Of a DNA stretch of 64,000 nt, positions 41,826 to 50,711 are shown piece after piece. The translations under genes and the position numbers were made by a program. The notes beneath the pieces are model-generated. The model made no database searches, was not told where the DNA came from, and was given only the letters and a program-made list of their open reading frames with translations. The DNA comes from Streptomyces sp. Je 1-79 (GTDB lineage: Bacteria; Actinomycetota; Actinomycetes; Streptomycetales; Streptomycetaceae), in assembly GCF_025195125.1 (NCBI RefSeq), contig NZ_JAMGSL010000013.1, forward strand, positions 155,583-219,582. Reading direction: 5' to 3'. Position 1 is the first letter of the stretch, and each line of letters starts with the position of its first letter.

Positions 41826-42830
41826 ATGGCCGGCCGCTTCGCACCCCGTACCCCGACGACCCGCACCACCGTGCGCGGCGGCCATGTCCCCGTACCCGCC
41901 GCCAGGGTGCCCGGCCCGGTCTCCGGGGCGACCCGCCGCTGGACCCCGGCCGCCCCGACCGACCTCGGCCTCACCCTCGGCCCGCTGCGCCGCGGCCCCG
42001 CCGACCCCACCTTCCGTACCACCCCCGACGGCTCCGTCTGGCGCACCGCCCGCACCCCCGACGGCCCCGGAACGCTCCGGGTCGCCCTCCGGCAGGGCAC
42101 GGCGGAGGCAGAGGCCTGGGGGCCTGGCGCGGACTGGCTCCTGGACGGGCTGCCCCGGCTGCTCGGCGCCGAGGACGACCCGGGCGCGTTCACCCCCCGC
42201 CACCGACTCCTCGCCGCGACGCACCGACGCCGCCCCGGCCTCCGGCTGACCCGTACGGGACTGGTGATGGAGTCCCTGATCCCGTCGATCCTGGAGCAGA
42301 AGGTCACCACCCACGAGGCCTACGGTGCCTGGCGGCTGCTCGTACGGAAGTACGGCGAGCCCGCCCCGGGCCCCGAGGCGCACCGCCTCCATGTGATCCC
42401 CGACGCCCGCACCTGGTCGCTCATCCCGTCCTGGGAGTGGCACCGCGCGGGCGTCGACAACAAGCGTGCCGCCACGATCCTGCGCGCCGCCAAGGTCGCC
42501 CGCCGGATGGAGGAGGCCGCGGGCATGGATCCCGAACAGGCCCAGCGGCGGCTGGAGTTGATTCCCGGGATCGGCCCCTGGACCTCGGCCGAGACGGTCC
42601 AGCGCAGCAACGGCGCCCCGGACGCCGTGAGCGTCGGCGACTACCACCTGCCCGGCATCGTCGGTTACGCCCTCGCGGACGACCGCGCCGCCGACGACGC
42701 GGCGATGCTCGAACTCCTCGCCCCCTACGCGGGACAGCGCCACCGCGCGGCGCGGCTCATCCTGCTCAGCGGCCGGACCCCGCCCCGCAGGGCGCCCCGC
42801 ATGACCCCGGGCGACATCGCGTCCCTCTGA
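41826..42830 (+). CDS. DNA-3-methyladenine glycosylase II family (AlkA-like)
   Basis: A 334-residue HhH-GPD superfamily DNA glycosylase. The second half carries LIPSILEQKVTTHEAYGAW, the helix-hairpin-helix LELIPGIGPWTSAETVQRS, and the catalytic Asp region AVSVGDYHLP. It removes alkylated bases in base-excision repair. The N-terminal 130 residues are Pro/Arg-rich and less conserved. It is monocistronic, starts at ATG 41826 and is convergent with the F420 genes. Methylation-adduct preference cannot be read from sequence. Confidence 0.88.
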   Translation: MAGRFAPRTPTTRTTVRGGHVPVPAARVPGPVSGATRRWTPAAPTDLGLTLGPLRRGPADPTFRTTPDGSVWRTARTPDGPGTLRVALRQGTAEAEAWGPGADWLLDGLPRLLGAEDDPGAFTPRHRLLAATHRRRPGLRLTRTGLVMESLIPSILEQKVTTHEAYGAWRLLVRKYGEPAPGPEAHRLHVIPDARTWSLIPSWEWHRAGVDNKRAATILRAAKVARRMEEAAGMDPEQAQRRLELIPGIGPWTSAETVQRSNGAPDAVSVGDYHLPGIVGYALADDRAADDAAMLELLAPYAGQRHRAARLILLSGRTPPRRAPRMTPGDIASL

Positions 42831-42894
42831 GAGCGCGATGGTGCCCGGGTGGCGGCAAGCGGGTGCGGGTGGCGGCCGGCGGGGCCGCCGGGCG

Positions 42895-44217
42895 CTACCG
42901 GACCTCGATGAACTGCCCCGCCTGCCGAGCCGGCCGGTCCTTCGGCGGTGCGGCCGCGTGGCCCACCGCCACCGCGCCCATCGGGTCCCAGTCGGCGGGG
43001 AGCCCGAGGACGTCCCGTACGACCTCGCGGCAGAACATCGTCGAGGACACCCAGGCCGAGCCGAGCCGCTCGCCCGCCAGAGCCACCAGGAAGTTCTGGA
43101 CGCCCGCGCCCGTCGCGACCACGAACATCTCGCGCTCGGCGGCGTCGCGGCGCGGGTCGCCGTAGTGGTGCGAGCCGTCCATGACCAGGCAGGGCACGAC
43201 GAGGTACGGAGCGTTCCGCAGGACGTCGCCGCGGCGCACGCGCTTCGCGACCGACTCCTCGGACTTGCCGTCCCGCCGCAGGTCCGCGATCCACGCGTCC
43301 CGCATCGCGTCCAGCAGCCGGACGCGCGAGGCCTCCGACTCCAGGAGCACGAACCGCCACGGCGTGGTGTGGTGCGGCGCCGGGGCCGTCACGGCGGCGG
43401 CCACCGCCCGCCGTACGGCGCCCGGGTCCACGGGCTCGTCGGTGAACTCCCGGACGGTACGCCGCAGGGTCACCGCCTCCCGTACCGCCTCGGAGGTCCC
43501 GAGCCGGAACATGTCGTCGGCCGCTCCGCGCACCAGCGCCCGGGCGCCCTCGTCGCAGGAGGCGTCCACCACGTGCGGCAGGCCCCGGACGACGGCGACC
43601 GGCAGCCCCTCCGCCTTGCCCTTCACCAGGTCGCCCGCGGCGGCGAGCTCGTCGGCGGTGGCGACCACCGTGGCGCTGAGCGGATTGCCGTGCGCGTCCG
43701 TACCGCCGCGCAGGTCGTCCAGGACCCGCACCCCCGCCGCGCCGATGGCGACGTCGGTCAGACCGCTGCGCCAGGGCCGCCCGAAGGTGTCCGTGACGAC
43801 GACACCGACGTCGACGCCGAGCGTGTCGCGCAGCCCGTCCCGTATCGCGCGGGCCGAGGCGTCCGGGTCGACGGGCAGCAACAGCACCGTCCCGGCAGGG
43901 GTGTTGGAGGCGTCGACCCCGGCCGCGGCCATCACGAGCCCCTGCCGGTTCTCGACGATCCGCAGAGCGCCGCGCCGCGCCACCACCCGTACCGTCTCGG
44001 CGTCGATCGCCTCCTCGCGGTCGTCGGCGGCGATCACCCGCCCCTCGGCCTTGCTCACGATCTTGGAGGTGACGAGCAGGACGTCGCCGTCCTCCAGGCC
44101 GGGGGAGACGGAGGTGATGAGCTTGGCGAGATCGTCCCCGGCCCGTACCTCGGGCAGCCCGGGGAGCGCCCACACGCGATAGCCCACAGCCGGGGAGCCG
44201 TCCGCAGGACCCGTCAT
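42895..44217 (-). CDS. fbiB: Bifunctional F420-0:glutamate ligase / nitroreductase-like FbiB
   Basis: A 440-residue two-domain enzyme of coenzyme F420 synthesis. Residues 1-250 are the CofE gamma-glutamyl ligase domain (VWALPGLPEVRAGDDL, LLVTSKIVSKAEG, VVVTDTFGRPWRSG). Residues 255-440 are an FMN-binding nitroreductase-like domain (RRTVREFTDEPVDP, APHHTTPWRFVLL, AGVQNFLVALAGERLG). FbiB adds glutamates to F420-0 with GTP; the second domain is reported to reduce the dehydro precursor. Met 44217 overlaps the fbiA stop (ATGA), giving a coupled fbiA-fbiB pair. Confidence 0.94.
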   Translation of the reverse strand: MTGPADGSPAVGYRVWALPGLPEVRAGDDLAKLITSVSPGLEDGDVLLVTSKIVSKAEGRVIAADDREEAIDAETVRVVARRGALRIVENRQGLVMAAAGVDASNTPAGTVLLLPVDPDASARAIRDGLRDTLGVDVGVVVTDTFGRPWRSGLTDVAIGAAGVRVLDDLRGGTDAHGNPLSATVVATADELAAAGDLVKGKAEGLPVAVVRGLPHVVDASCDEGARALVRGAADDMFRLGTSEAVREAVTLRRTVREFTDEPVDPGAVRRAVAAAVTAPAPHHTTPWRFVLLESEASRVRLLDAMRDAWIADLRRDGKSEESVAKRVRRGDVLRNAPYLVVPCLVMDGSHHYGDPRRDAAEREMFVVATGAGVQNFLVALAGERLGSAWVSSTMFCREVVRDVLGLPADWDPMGAVAVGHAAAPPKDRPARQAGQFIEVR

Positions 44218-45170
44218 CCCCGGACCTCCTCCGCCAGCGCCAGCGCCTCGCGCGCCATCGCCGCCGTCGCGTCCAGGTCCGTCATCATCAGCGGCACGGC
44301 CCGGCAGCGGATCCCCGCCGACTCGACCTCCTCGACCACGCCCGTGTCGACCGTGTCGACCAGCCAGCCGTCGAGCAGCCCCGCGCCGTAGTGCCGCGCC
44401 ACCGCCGATGCGGTGGTCTCGACACCGACCGCCGCGAGGACCTTGTCGGCCATGCCCCGTACGGGAGCGTCGCCGACGATGGGGGAGAGGCCGACCACCG
44501 GCGCGTCCGCCTCGGCGATCGCCTCGCGGATGCCCGGTACGGAGAGGATCGTGCCGACCGACACGACCGGGTTGGACGGCGGGAAGAGGATCACGTCCGC
44601 CTCCGCGACGGCCTCCAGGACACCGGGCGCGGGCTTCGCGGCCTCGGCGCCGACGGCCACCACGGCCTGGGCGTCCACGGACGCCCGCAGCTTCACCCAG
44701 TACTCCTGGAAGTGCACCGCCCGGGACTCGCCGTCCACGTCGATGGCGACATGCGTCTCGACGCGGTCGTCGGACATCGGCAGCAGGCGCACGCCCGGCT
44801 GCCAGCGGGCGCACAGCGCCTCGGTCACCGCGCTGAGCGGATAGCCGGCGCCGAGCATCTGCGTACGGACGATGTGCGTCGCGAAGTCGCGGTCGCCGAG
44901 GCCGAACCACTCCGGCCCCACCCCGTACGCGGCGAGCTCCTCCTTCACCGTGAAGGACTCGTCCTCGCGGCCCCAGCCCTGCTCCTCGTTGATGCCACCG
45001 CCGAGGGTGTACATCACCGTGTCGAGGTCCGGGCAGACCTTCAGTCCGAAGAGATGGATGTCGTCACCGGTGTTGCCGACGACCGTGATCTCCGCGTCCG
45101 GAGCGGCCTGCTTGAGGCCGCGAAGGAAGCGGGCACCACCGATGCCACCGGCCAGAACCACAATGCGCAT
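44214..45170 (-). CDS. fbiA: 2-phospho-L-lactate transferase (FbiA/CofD)
   Basis: A 318-residue enzyme that joins the phospholactyl-type moiety (in actinobacteria the enolpyruvyl form) from its GDP derivative to FO, giving (dehydro) F420-0. It has the family start IVVLAGGIGGARFLRGL, then VVGNTGDDIHLFGLKVCPDLDT, and ILFPPSNPVVSVGTIL near residue 200. It overlaps fbiB by 4 bp. F420 then serves redox enzymes, including those in antibiotic pathways. The 5' region contains a tandem 53-bp duplication. Confidence 0.95.
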   Translation of the reverse strand: MRIVVLAGGIGGARFLRGLKQAAPDAEITVVGNTGDDIHLFGLKVCPDLDTVMYTLGGGINEEQGWGREDESFTVKEELAAYGVGPEWFGLGDRDFATHIVRTQMLGAGYPLSAVTEALCARWQPGVRLLPMSDDRVETHVAIDVDGESRAVHFQEYWVKLRASVDAQAVVAVGAEAAKPAPGVLEAVAEADVILFPPSNPVVSVGTILSVPGIREAIAEADAPVVGLSPIVGDAPVRGMADKVLAAVGVETTASAVARHYGAGLLDGWLVDTVDTGVVEEVESAGIRCRAVPLMMTDLDATAAMAREALALAEEVRG

Positions 45171-45179
45171 GCAGACAGT

Positions 45180-45293
45180 CTGTCAGGCGCAGCCTGATCC
45201 TCTGAGGGGTGGTGGCCGGGCGACGGGAGGGGCTGTCAGGCGCAGCCTGATCCTCTGAGGGGTGGTGGCCGGGCGACGGGAGGGCCTGTCAGG
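45180..45293. repeat. Tandem 53-bp duplication in the fbiA leader
   Basis: A 53-bp unit starting CTGTCAGGCGCAGCCTGATC is present at 45180-45232 and repeated at 45233-45285 with a single change at its end; a third partial copy (CTGTCAGG) follows. Each copy holds the inverted repeat TCAGGC-GCA-GCCTGA. The array lies between fbiA and the stop of the cysteine dioxygenase gene. Confidence 0.92.
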
Positions 45294-45798
45294 CCGGGAC
45301 GGCTCCCGGGGCCGCCGGGGCGCACTGGGCGCGCAGGGACTCGTGCATCGGCATCGCGGTGAGGCCGGGGTAGTAGACGTGCAGGCTGACCGCCGGCTCC
45401 AGCGAGTCGTTGACGACCTCGTGGACGTACCCCGGCGCGAACACCCGCTGCGCTCCCGGCGTGAGGGTCCGCACGCCCCGGTCCGTACGCTCCGTCAGTT
45501 CGCCCTCCAGGACGGCCAGTACACCGGAGGAGAGGCCGTGGTCGTGGAGTCCGCTGCCCTGGCCGGGCACCCAGGAGAGCAGCCAGACCTCGTAGCCGGG
45601 GCCCGTGCGCAACCGGTGGTACCAGCGGCTGGTGGCGTCGTACTCGATGTGCGGGGCCCACTGCGCGCGGTCGGCGGCGATGGAGCGCGCGAGGCCGACG
45701 AACTCGGCCACGGTGGCGCGGTGCTCGCGGGCGGGCTGCAGGAGGTGCTGTACCTCGAGGATGTCGCCGGCGATCTGAAGGTCGCTGTCGCTGTTCAT
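45289..45798 (-). CDS. Cysteine dioxygenase-like cupin
   Basis: A 169-residue cupin of the bacterial cysteine dioxygenase family (3-mercaptopropionate-type members also belong here). The iron-binding three-His set is visible as H85 and H87 (SGLHDHGLSSG) and H126 (GYVHEVVN), with LAVLEGELTE between. The substrate Arg/Tyr region includes SRWYHRLR. It oxidises cysteine thiol to sulfinate with O2. It precedes fbiA on the same strand with a 118-bp gap. CDO beside whiB and the F420 genes is usual in Streptomyces. Confidence 0.85.
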   Translation of the reverse strand: MNSDSDLQIAGDILEVQHLLQPAREHRATVAEFVGLARSIAADRAQWAPHIEYDATSRWYHRLRTGPGYEVWLLSWVPGQGSGLHDHGLSSGVLAVLEGELTERTDRGVRTLTPGAQRVFAPGYVHEVVNDSLEPAVSLHVYYPGLTAMPMHESLRAQCAPAAPGAVPA

Positions 45799-46018
45799 GG
45801 GTGCGGTGGTTCCTCGGCAGAAACGAAGTCGTGGCGGGGGTCACGCAGAGGCGGTGCAAGGGGTCACGCGGGGCAACGCGGGCAACGCGGAGAAAAGGCG
45901 CTGGAGCTCTGGGGCATCAACAGCTGGAACAGCAACAGCAACAGCGCGCCTGGACAGCGCTGCGGTACCCACGGGTGTGGGTCGCGGAGGGCGCTGAGGT
46001 CGCTGGCATGACATCAAA

Positions 46019-46036
46019 GGTGACGGGAGGGTCACC
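46019..46036. promoter_or_regulatory. 18-bp inverted repeat upstream of whiB and CDO
   Basis: GGTGAC-GGGAGG-GTCACC: two 6-bp perfect arms 6 bp apart, like a dimeric repressor site. It does not match the full BldD consensus that I remember. Confidence 0.4.
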
Positions 46037-46361
46037 CGACTGTCAACTCAATGCCCGTTTTGGGGGTAATGTTTCACCTCTTCCGGTTACAGCGGCGGAA
46101 GAAAGGTTTGTGCAGCCCCTGAGCGGGACACATGGCGCAACATCCGTGCCCGTAAACGCGGCTGAGGTCCCGTGATCAGACTGTGATCCGGATCGCTTCC
46201 GTGGCTGGATCGCAACAAGATCCACGGTTCGGGCGTCTCTCTCTGGAGAGGGAGCGGTGCGGCCAGGCCGGTGGCATGTGTCAGGTTTTTGGTGATTTGA
46301 ACACTTTCCGCATAGCCTTGGTTCCGCAGAGTGAATACCGGGCCCAATAGCAGATTCCGGC

Positions 46362-46390
46362 TTGACTCGCACAGAGCACGAACTTGTAAT
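46362..46390 (+). promoter_or_regulatory. Predicted vegetative promoter of whiB
   Basis: TTGACT (46362-46367), 17-nt spacer, TGTAAT (46385-46390). Both hexamers are close to the HrdB-type consensus. Transcription would start near 46397, about 67 bp before the whiB start. Confidence 0.65.
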
Positions 46391-46463
46391 TTCACTCGTG
46401 TCGTTCGGCCGGAATCGGTAACGGCAACATCACGGGGACGCAAAGAACAGACGAGGGGCGCAC

Positions 46464-46727
46464 ATGACCGAGTTGTTCCAGGAACTGCTGGTCGAGGACG
46501 CGGACGAGGAACTCGGCTGGCAGGAGCGCGCGCTGTGCGCCCAGACCGATCCCGAGTCCTTCTTCCCCGAGAAGGGCGGCTCGACCCGCGAGGCCAAGAA
46601 GGTCTGTCTCGCCTGTGAGGTCCGCTCCGAATGCCTGGAGTACGCCCTGCAGAACGACGAACGATTCGGCATCTGGGGCGGTCTGTCGGAGCGCGAACGC
46701 CGCCGTCTGAAGAAGGCCGCCGTCTGA
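46464..46727 (+). CDS. whiB: Sporulation regulator WhiB (iron-sulfur)
   Basis: An 87-residue Wbl protein, nearly the same as S. coelicolor WhiB. The four cluster cysteines are C25 (ALCAQTDPESFFPEKGG), C48, C51 (VCLACEVRSEC) and C57. The GIWGG turn and the basic tail SERERRRLKKAAV follow. It binds a [4Fe-4S] cluster and works with WhiA in sporulation septation. ATG 46464 follows GAGGGG. It is monocistronic. Position next to fbiA/fbiB matches both Streptomyces and the whiB2 locus of mycobacteria. Confidence 0.97.
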   Translation: MTELFQELLVEDADEELGWQERALCAQTDPESFFPEKGGSTREAKKVCLACEVRSECLEYALQNDERFGIWGGLSERERRRLKKAAV

Positions 46728-46898
46728 CCGGCGCCCCACCCGCCGAACCACGCACACCCGTACACATCGAACGGTCCGTCTCCTGTGCTCCGTCCACAGG
46801 GGGCGGACCCTTTTGTTGACAGCCGTTAGTGTGGGGCCCCGTCCGAGACGTACCCACGCCCCCCGCGGGCGACCCCCGGCCGGAGGGCCCGTACCTCG

Positions 46899-49800
46899 AT
46901 GTCCTCAACTCCTGAGTTTCCGCGACACGTCGTCACCGCCGTGCTCGTCGCCCACGACGGCGCCCGCTGGCTGCCGGACGCCCTCGCCGGGCTGCTCGCC
47001 CAGGAACGACCCGTGCAGAACGTCGTCGCCGCCGACACCGGCAGCGCCGACGACTCCGCACAGCTGCTCGCCGGCGCGATCGGCTCGGACCGCGTGCTGC
47101 ACCTCGCGCGCCGTACGGGCTTCGGTGCCGCCGTCGAGGAGGCCGCCCGCACCGCGCCCGTGCTCGGACCCGAGGAACTCACCTATCTGAAGCGGCCCAG
47201 CGGCTGGGACCCGGTCAGCAGGACCTGGAGCGACGACGCCTACGACCTGCCCGAACTCCCGCACGGCGAGCCCGTGCAGTGGCTCTGGCTGCTCCACGAC
47301 GACTGCGCCCCCGAGCCGGACGCCCTCGCCGAACTCCTGCGCGTCGCCGACGCGGACGCGTACGCCGCCGTCGTCGGACCCAAGCTCCGCGGCTGGTACG
47401 ACCGCAGGCAGCTGCTCGAAGCCGGCGTCTCCATCGCCCGCAGCGGCCGCCGCTGGACCGGCCTCGACCGCCGCGAACAGGACCAGGGCCAGCACGACCA
47501 GGTCCGCTCCGTCCTCTCCGTCTCCAGCGCCGGCATGCTCATCCGCCGCGACGTCTTCGAGGAGCTCGGCGGCTTCGACCGGCGCCTGCCCCTGATGCGC
47601 GACGACGTCGACCTGTGCTGGCGCGCCCACGCCGCCGGCCACAGCGTCCTCGTCGCCCCCGACGCCGTCCTGCGGCACGCCGAGGCCTCCGCCCGAGAAC
47701 GCCGCACCGTCGACTGCGCGGGCCGCTCCGTCGCCAACCCGCACCGCGTCGACAAGGCCGGCGCCGTCTACACCCTGCTCGCCAACAGCCGCGGCGCCGC
47801 CCTGCCGTACGTACTGATCCGGCTGGTCCTCGGCACGCTCCTGCGCACCCTCGCCTACCTCGTCGGCAAGGTCCCCGGCCAGGCCGTCGACGAGGTCATG
47901 GGCCTCTTCGCCACCCTGCTGCGCCCCGAGAAGATCCTCGCCGCGCGCAGGCGCCGGAAGAACCCGGCCGTCGCCGCGAGCGAACTCCGCCCGCTCTTCC
48001 CGCCGCCCGGCGCCACCGTCCGCGCCACCGCCGAACAGATCGTGGCGAACTTCGGCGGCTCCGACGCCGATTCCGGCGGATCGCGCCACGGCGTCGTCGA
48101 GTCCGGCCCCGGCGGCGACGACGCCGACTTCCTGGAGATCGAGCAGTTCGCCCGGCTGAAGAAGATCGCCCGCAAGCCCGGGCCCGTCCTCTTCGCCCTG
48201 CTCCTGCTGATCTCCGTCGTGGCCTGCCGCGGCCTCTTCGGCGGCGGCTCGCTCGCCGGCGGCGCCCTGCTGCCCGCCCCCGACACCGTCTCCGAACTGT
48301 GGGGACGGTACGCGGACAGCTGGCACGCCCTCGGCACCGGCGGCACCCAGACCGCACCGCCCTACCTCGCCGTCGTGGCCGGACTCTCCGCCCTCTTCCT
48401 CGGCTCCACCTCCTTCGCGCTCACCGTGCTGCTCGTCTGCTCGGTCCCGCTGGCCGGCTTCACCGCCTACTTCGCCGCCCGGCCGATCGTCGAGTCCCCG
48501 CTGCTGCGCGCCTGGGGCGCCATCGCGTACGCCTTCCTGCCCGCCGCCACCGGCGCGCTCGCCGCCGGCCGCCTCGGCACCGCCGTCCTCGCGATCCTGC
48601 TCCCGCTCATCGCCCGCGCCGCCGTCGCCGCCCACGGACTCACCGGCGGCCCCGACGGCGCCCGCGGCAGCTGGCGCGCCACCTGGGCGTACACCTTCCT
48701 GCTGACCTTCACGATGGCGTTCACGCCGATCGTCTGGCCGATCGCCGTCGTCCTCGGCATCGCCGTCCTCGTCCTGCGCCGCGGCGACATCACCGCCTAC
48801 GGTCTGCGCTTCCTCGCCGCCGTCGGCACCCCGATCCTCGTTCTCGCCCCCTGGTCGCTCTCCCTGCTGACCGGCCCCACCGCCTTCCTGCGCGAGGCCG
48901 GACTCGACATCCGTACGGGGACGGCCACCACCCTCGACCTGCTCGGGATCAGCCCCGGCGGCCCGGGCACCACCGGCGGACTCCTCCTCGTCGGCATCGT
49001 GCTCGCCGCCCTGGCCGGACTCCTGCGCGAAGAGCGCCGGTTCGCCGTCGGCGCCACCTGGGCCGTCGCCCTCGTCGGCCTCCTCTTCGCCGCGCTCAGC
49101 AACGGCGCCGGAGGCACCGGCTGGGCCGGCCCCGCCACCCTCGTCTACGGCGCGGCCCTGCTCGCCGCCGCCATGATCGGCGCCGAGCGCGGACGCACCC
49201 GCGTCGCCGCGCACGGCTTCGGCTGGCGCCAGCCGGTCGCCGCCCTCATCGCACTCGCCTGTGCCCTCGGCCCGGTCGTGGCCGCCGCCGGCTGGATGAT
49301 CGGCGGCGCCGACGGCCCGCTGACCCGGCGCGACCCGGTCCAGGTCCCGGCGTTCGTCGCCGAGGAGAGCGACACCGACGACCAGCCCCGCACCCTCGTC
49401 CTCGGCGGCACCTCGCCCGGCGAGGTGGCGTACACCCTGGTCCGTGGCTCCGGCGCCCGCCTCGGCGACGCCGAACTGGCCGCTGAGGGCGGCAGCGACC
49501 CGCGCCTGGACAAGGTCGTCGCCCACCTCGTGGCCGGCTCCGGCGCCGACCAGACCGAGGAGCTCAGCGGCTTCGCGATCCGCTACGTCCTCGTACGGGA
49601 CGGGGCACCGCGCCAGATGAGCCGCGTCCTCGACGCCACCCCCGGCCTCAGCCGGCTCAGCCAGCTCGACGGCAGCGCCCTCTGGAGCGTCGACCGCGAG
49701 CGCGTGGTCGCCCGGGCGACCATCGTCCCCACCGCGAAGAGCGGGTCGGAGGACGAGGGGAACACCGGAACGACCGCCACCGGCACGGACGCCGCGGACT

Positions 49801-50711
49801 CGGCGGCCAAGCCGGTCGCCGTCGCCGCCGGACCCGTCGAGGTGCATACGAAGATCCCGTCCGGTCCCGCCGGCCGGGTCCTGCGCATCGCCGACCGCGC
49901 CGACGAGGGCTGGACCGCCACCCTCGACGGCAAGGAGCTGACGAAGACCACCGTCGACGGCTGGGCCCAGGGCTTCGAGCTCCCCGCCGACGGCGGCAGG
50001 CTCGACCTCACGTACGACCAGCCGCTCACCCGCACCCTGTGGATCTGGGCCCAGGTCGGCCTCGGCGTCGTCCTGCTCGTCCTCGCCCTGCCCGGACGGC
50101 GCCGCGAGATCGACGACGACCTCCCCGAGGAGGAGGTCGCCATTCCGGCCCAGGCCATGGAGGGCGACGGCCGCCGGGCCCGCCGCCTGCGCGCCGCCGC
50201 GGAGGCGGAGGCCGCCGCCGAGGCCGCCCAGGACCAGGAGCACGCGGCCCAGGACGGCGAGTACGCCGCCCAGGACCCTGCGTACGGTGCTCAGGACCAG
50301 GCGTACGGTGCTCAGGACCCGGCATACGGCGCTCAGGACCCTGCGTACGCCGCTCAGGACCAGGCCTACGGCCAGGAGCAGGGCGCGGGGCAGGAGCCCG
50401 AGCCCGTTCCCGTACCGCAGGAGCAGCCGTACGCCACCGAGGAGTGGCAGGGGCAGCAGCAGGACCAGTACGCCCAGCAGGGCTACTACGCGCAGCCCCA
50501 GCAGTACGCCGAATACGGCAACACCGACCCGTACCAGCAGCCGTACGAGCAATATCCGCAGCAGGGCTACGACCCGCAGCAGCAGCAGTACGAGCAGTAC
50601 CCGCAGCAGGGGTACGACCAGCAGCAGGGTTACGACGAGCAGCAGGCGTACGACCCGTACACCTACGGCTACGAGAACGAGCAGCGTCCCGACGGGAGTA
50701 GCAACCAGTGA
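46899..50711 (+). CDS. Giant membrane GT2 glycosyltransferase with Gln-rich tail
   Basis: A 1270-residue protein in four parts. Residues 10-265 are a GT2 catalytic domain (VVTAVLVAHDGARWLPDAL, WLLHDDCAPEPDALAEL with a DD motif, GGFDRRLPLMRDDVDLCWRA). Then come about a dozen or more membrane helices (300-830), an extracytoplasmic beta domain (about 840-1040), and a last helix (IWAQVGLGVVLLVLALPG). After residue 1090 follows a cytoplasmic tail of alanine-rich coil, seven-residue AQDxAYx repeats and a Gln/Tyr-rich segment. It probably polymerises or transfers an envelope glycan. Its stop overlaps the next gene, whose product is likely its partner. Confidence 0.8.
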   Translation: MSSTPEFPRHVVTAVLVAHDGARWLPDALAGLLAQERPVQNVVAADTGSADDSAQLLAGAIGSDRVLHLARRTGFGAAVEEAARTAPVLGPEELTYLKRPSGWDPVSRTWSDDAYDLPELPHGEPVQWLWLLHDDCAPEPDALAELLRVADADAYAAVVGPKLRGWYDRRQLLEAGVSIARSGRRWTGLDRREQDQGQHDQVRSVLSVSSAGMLIRRDVFEELGGFDRRLPLMRDDVDLCWRAHAAGHSVLVAPDAVLRHAEASARERRTVDCAGRSVANPHRVDKAGAVYTLLANSRGAALPYVLIRLVLGTLLRTLAYLVGKVPGQAVDEVMGLFATLLRPEKILAARRRRKNPAVAASELRPLFPPPGATVRATAEQIVANFGGSDADSGGSRHGVVESGPGGDDADFLEIEQFARLKKIARKPGPVLFALLLLISVVACRGLFGGGSLAGGALLPAPDTVSELWGRYADSWHALGTGGTQTAPPYLAVVAGLSALFLGSTSFALTVLLVCSVPLAGFTAYFAARPIVESPLLRAWGAIAYAFLPAATGALAAGRLGTAVLAILLPLIARAAVAAHGLTGGPDGARGSWRATWAYTFLLTFTMAFTPIVWPIAVVLGIAVLVLRRGDITAYGLRFLAAVGTPILVLAPWSLSLLTGPTAFLREAGLDIRTGTATTLDLLGISPGGPGTTGGLLLVGIVLAALAGLLREERRFAVGATWAVALVGLLFAALSNGAGGTGWAGPATLVYGAALLAAAMIGAERGRTRVAAHGFGWRQPVAALIALACALGPVVAAAGWMIGGADGPLTRRDPVQVPAFVAEESDTDDQPRTLVLGGTSPGEVAYTLVRGSGARLGDAELAAEGGSDPRLDKVVAHLVAGSGADQTEELSGFAIRYVLVRDGAPRQMSRVLDATPGLSRLSQLDGSALWSVDRERVVARATIVPTAKSGSEDEGNTGTTATGTDAADSAAKPVAVAAGPVEVHTKIPSGPAGRVLRIADRADEGWTATLDGKELTKTTVDGWAQGFELPADGGRLDLTYDQPLTRTLWIWAQVGLGVVLLVLALPGRRREIDDDLPEEEVAIPAQAMEGDGRRARRLRAAAEAEAAAEAAQDQEHAAQDGEYAAQDPAYGAQDQAYGAQDPAYGAQDPAYAAQDQAYGQEQGAGQEPEPVPVPQEQPYATEEWQGQQQDQYAQQGYYAQPQQYAEYGNTDPYQQPYEQYPQQGYDPQQQQYEQYPQQGYDQQQGYDEQQAYDPYTYGYENEQRPDGSSNQ
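50262..50369 (+). repeat. 21-bp coding repeats (AQDxAYG heptads)
   Basis: Five copies of a 21-bp unit such as GCGTACGGTGCTCAGGACCA encode YAAQDPA / YGAQDQA heptads in the tail of the giant glycosyltransferase. Copy number is expected to vary between strains. Confidence 0.85.

Larger units (their letters stand above)
45799..46463. other. 665-bp regulatory region before whiB, no gene seen
   Basis: The longest gap in the window, lying between the divergent cysteine dioxygenase and whiB genes. No reading frame has a ribosome site and homology. It carries the inverted repeat at 46019-46036, an AT-rich block near 46270-46400, and the whiB promoter at 46362-46390. The length fits a developmentally controlled gene with several inputs. 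Confidence 0.6.

Noticed and set aside
45180..45293. Attachment site of an integrated element
   Set aside because: The direct repeats adjoin in tandem and enclose nothing; no tRNA gene or integrase is nearby.
16363..46727. A secondary-metabolite gene cluster
   Set aside because: Glycosyltransferases and sugar enzymes are present, but no polyketide, peptide or terpene synthase; the genes fit wall and mannose metabolism.
46905..50552. Very long minus-strand open frame (over 1200 codons) opposite the giant glycosyltransferase
   Set aside because: It is the mirror of a real gene in GC-rich DNA. The product is Gly/Ala/Glu/Arg-rich without domains, while the plus strand has clear GT2 motifs.
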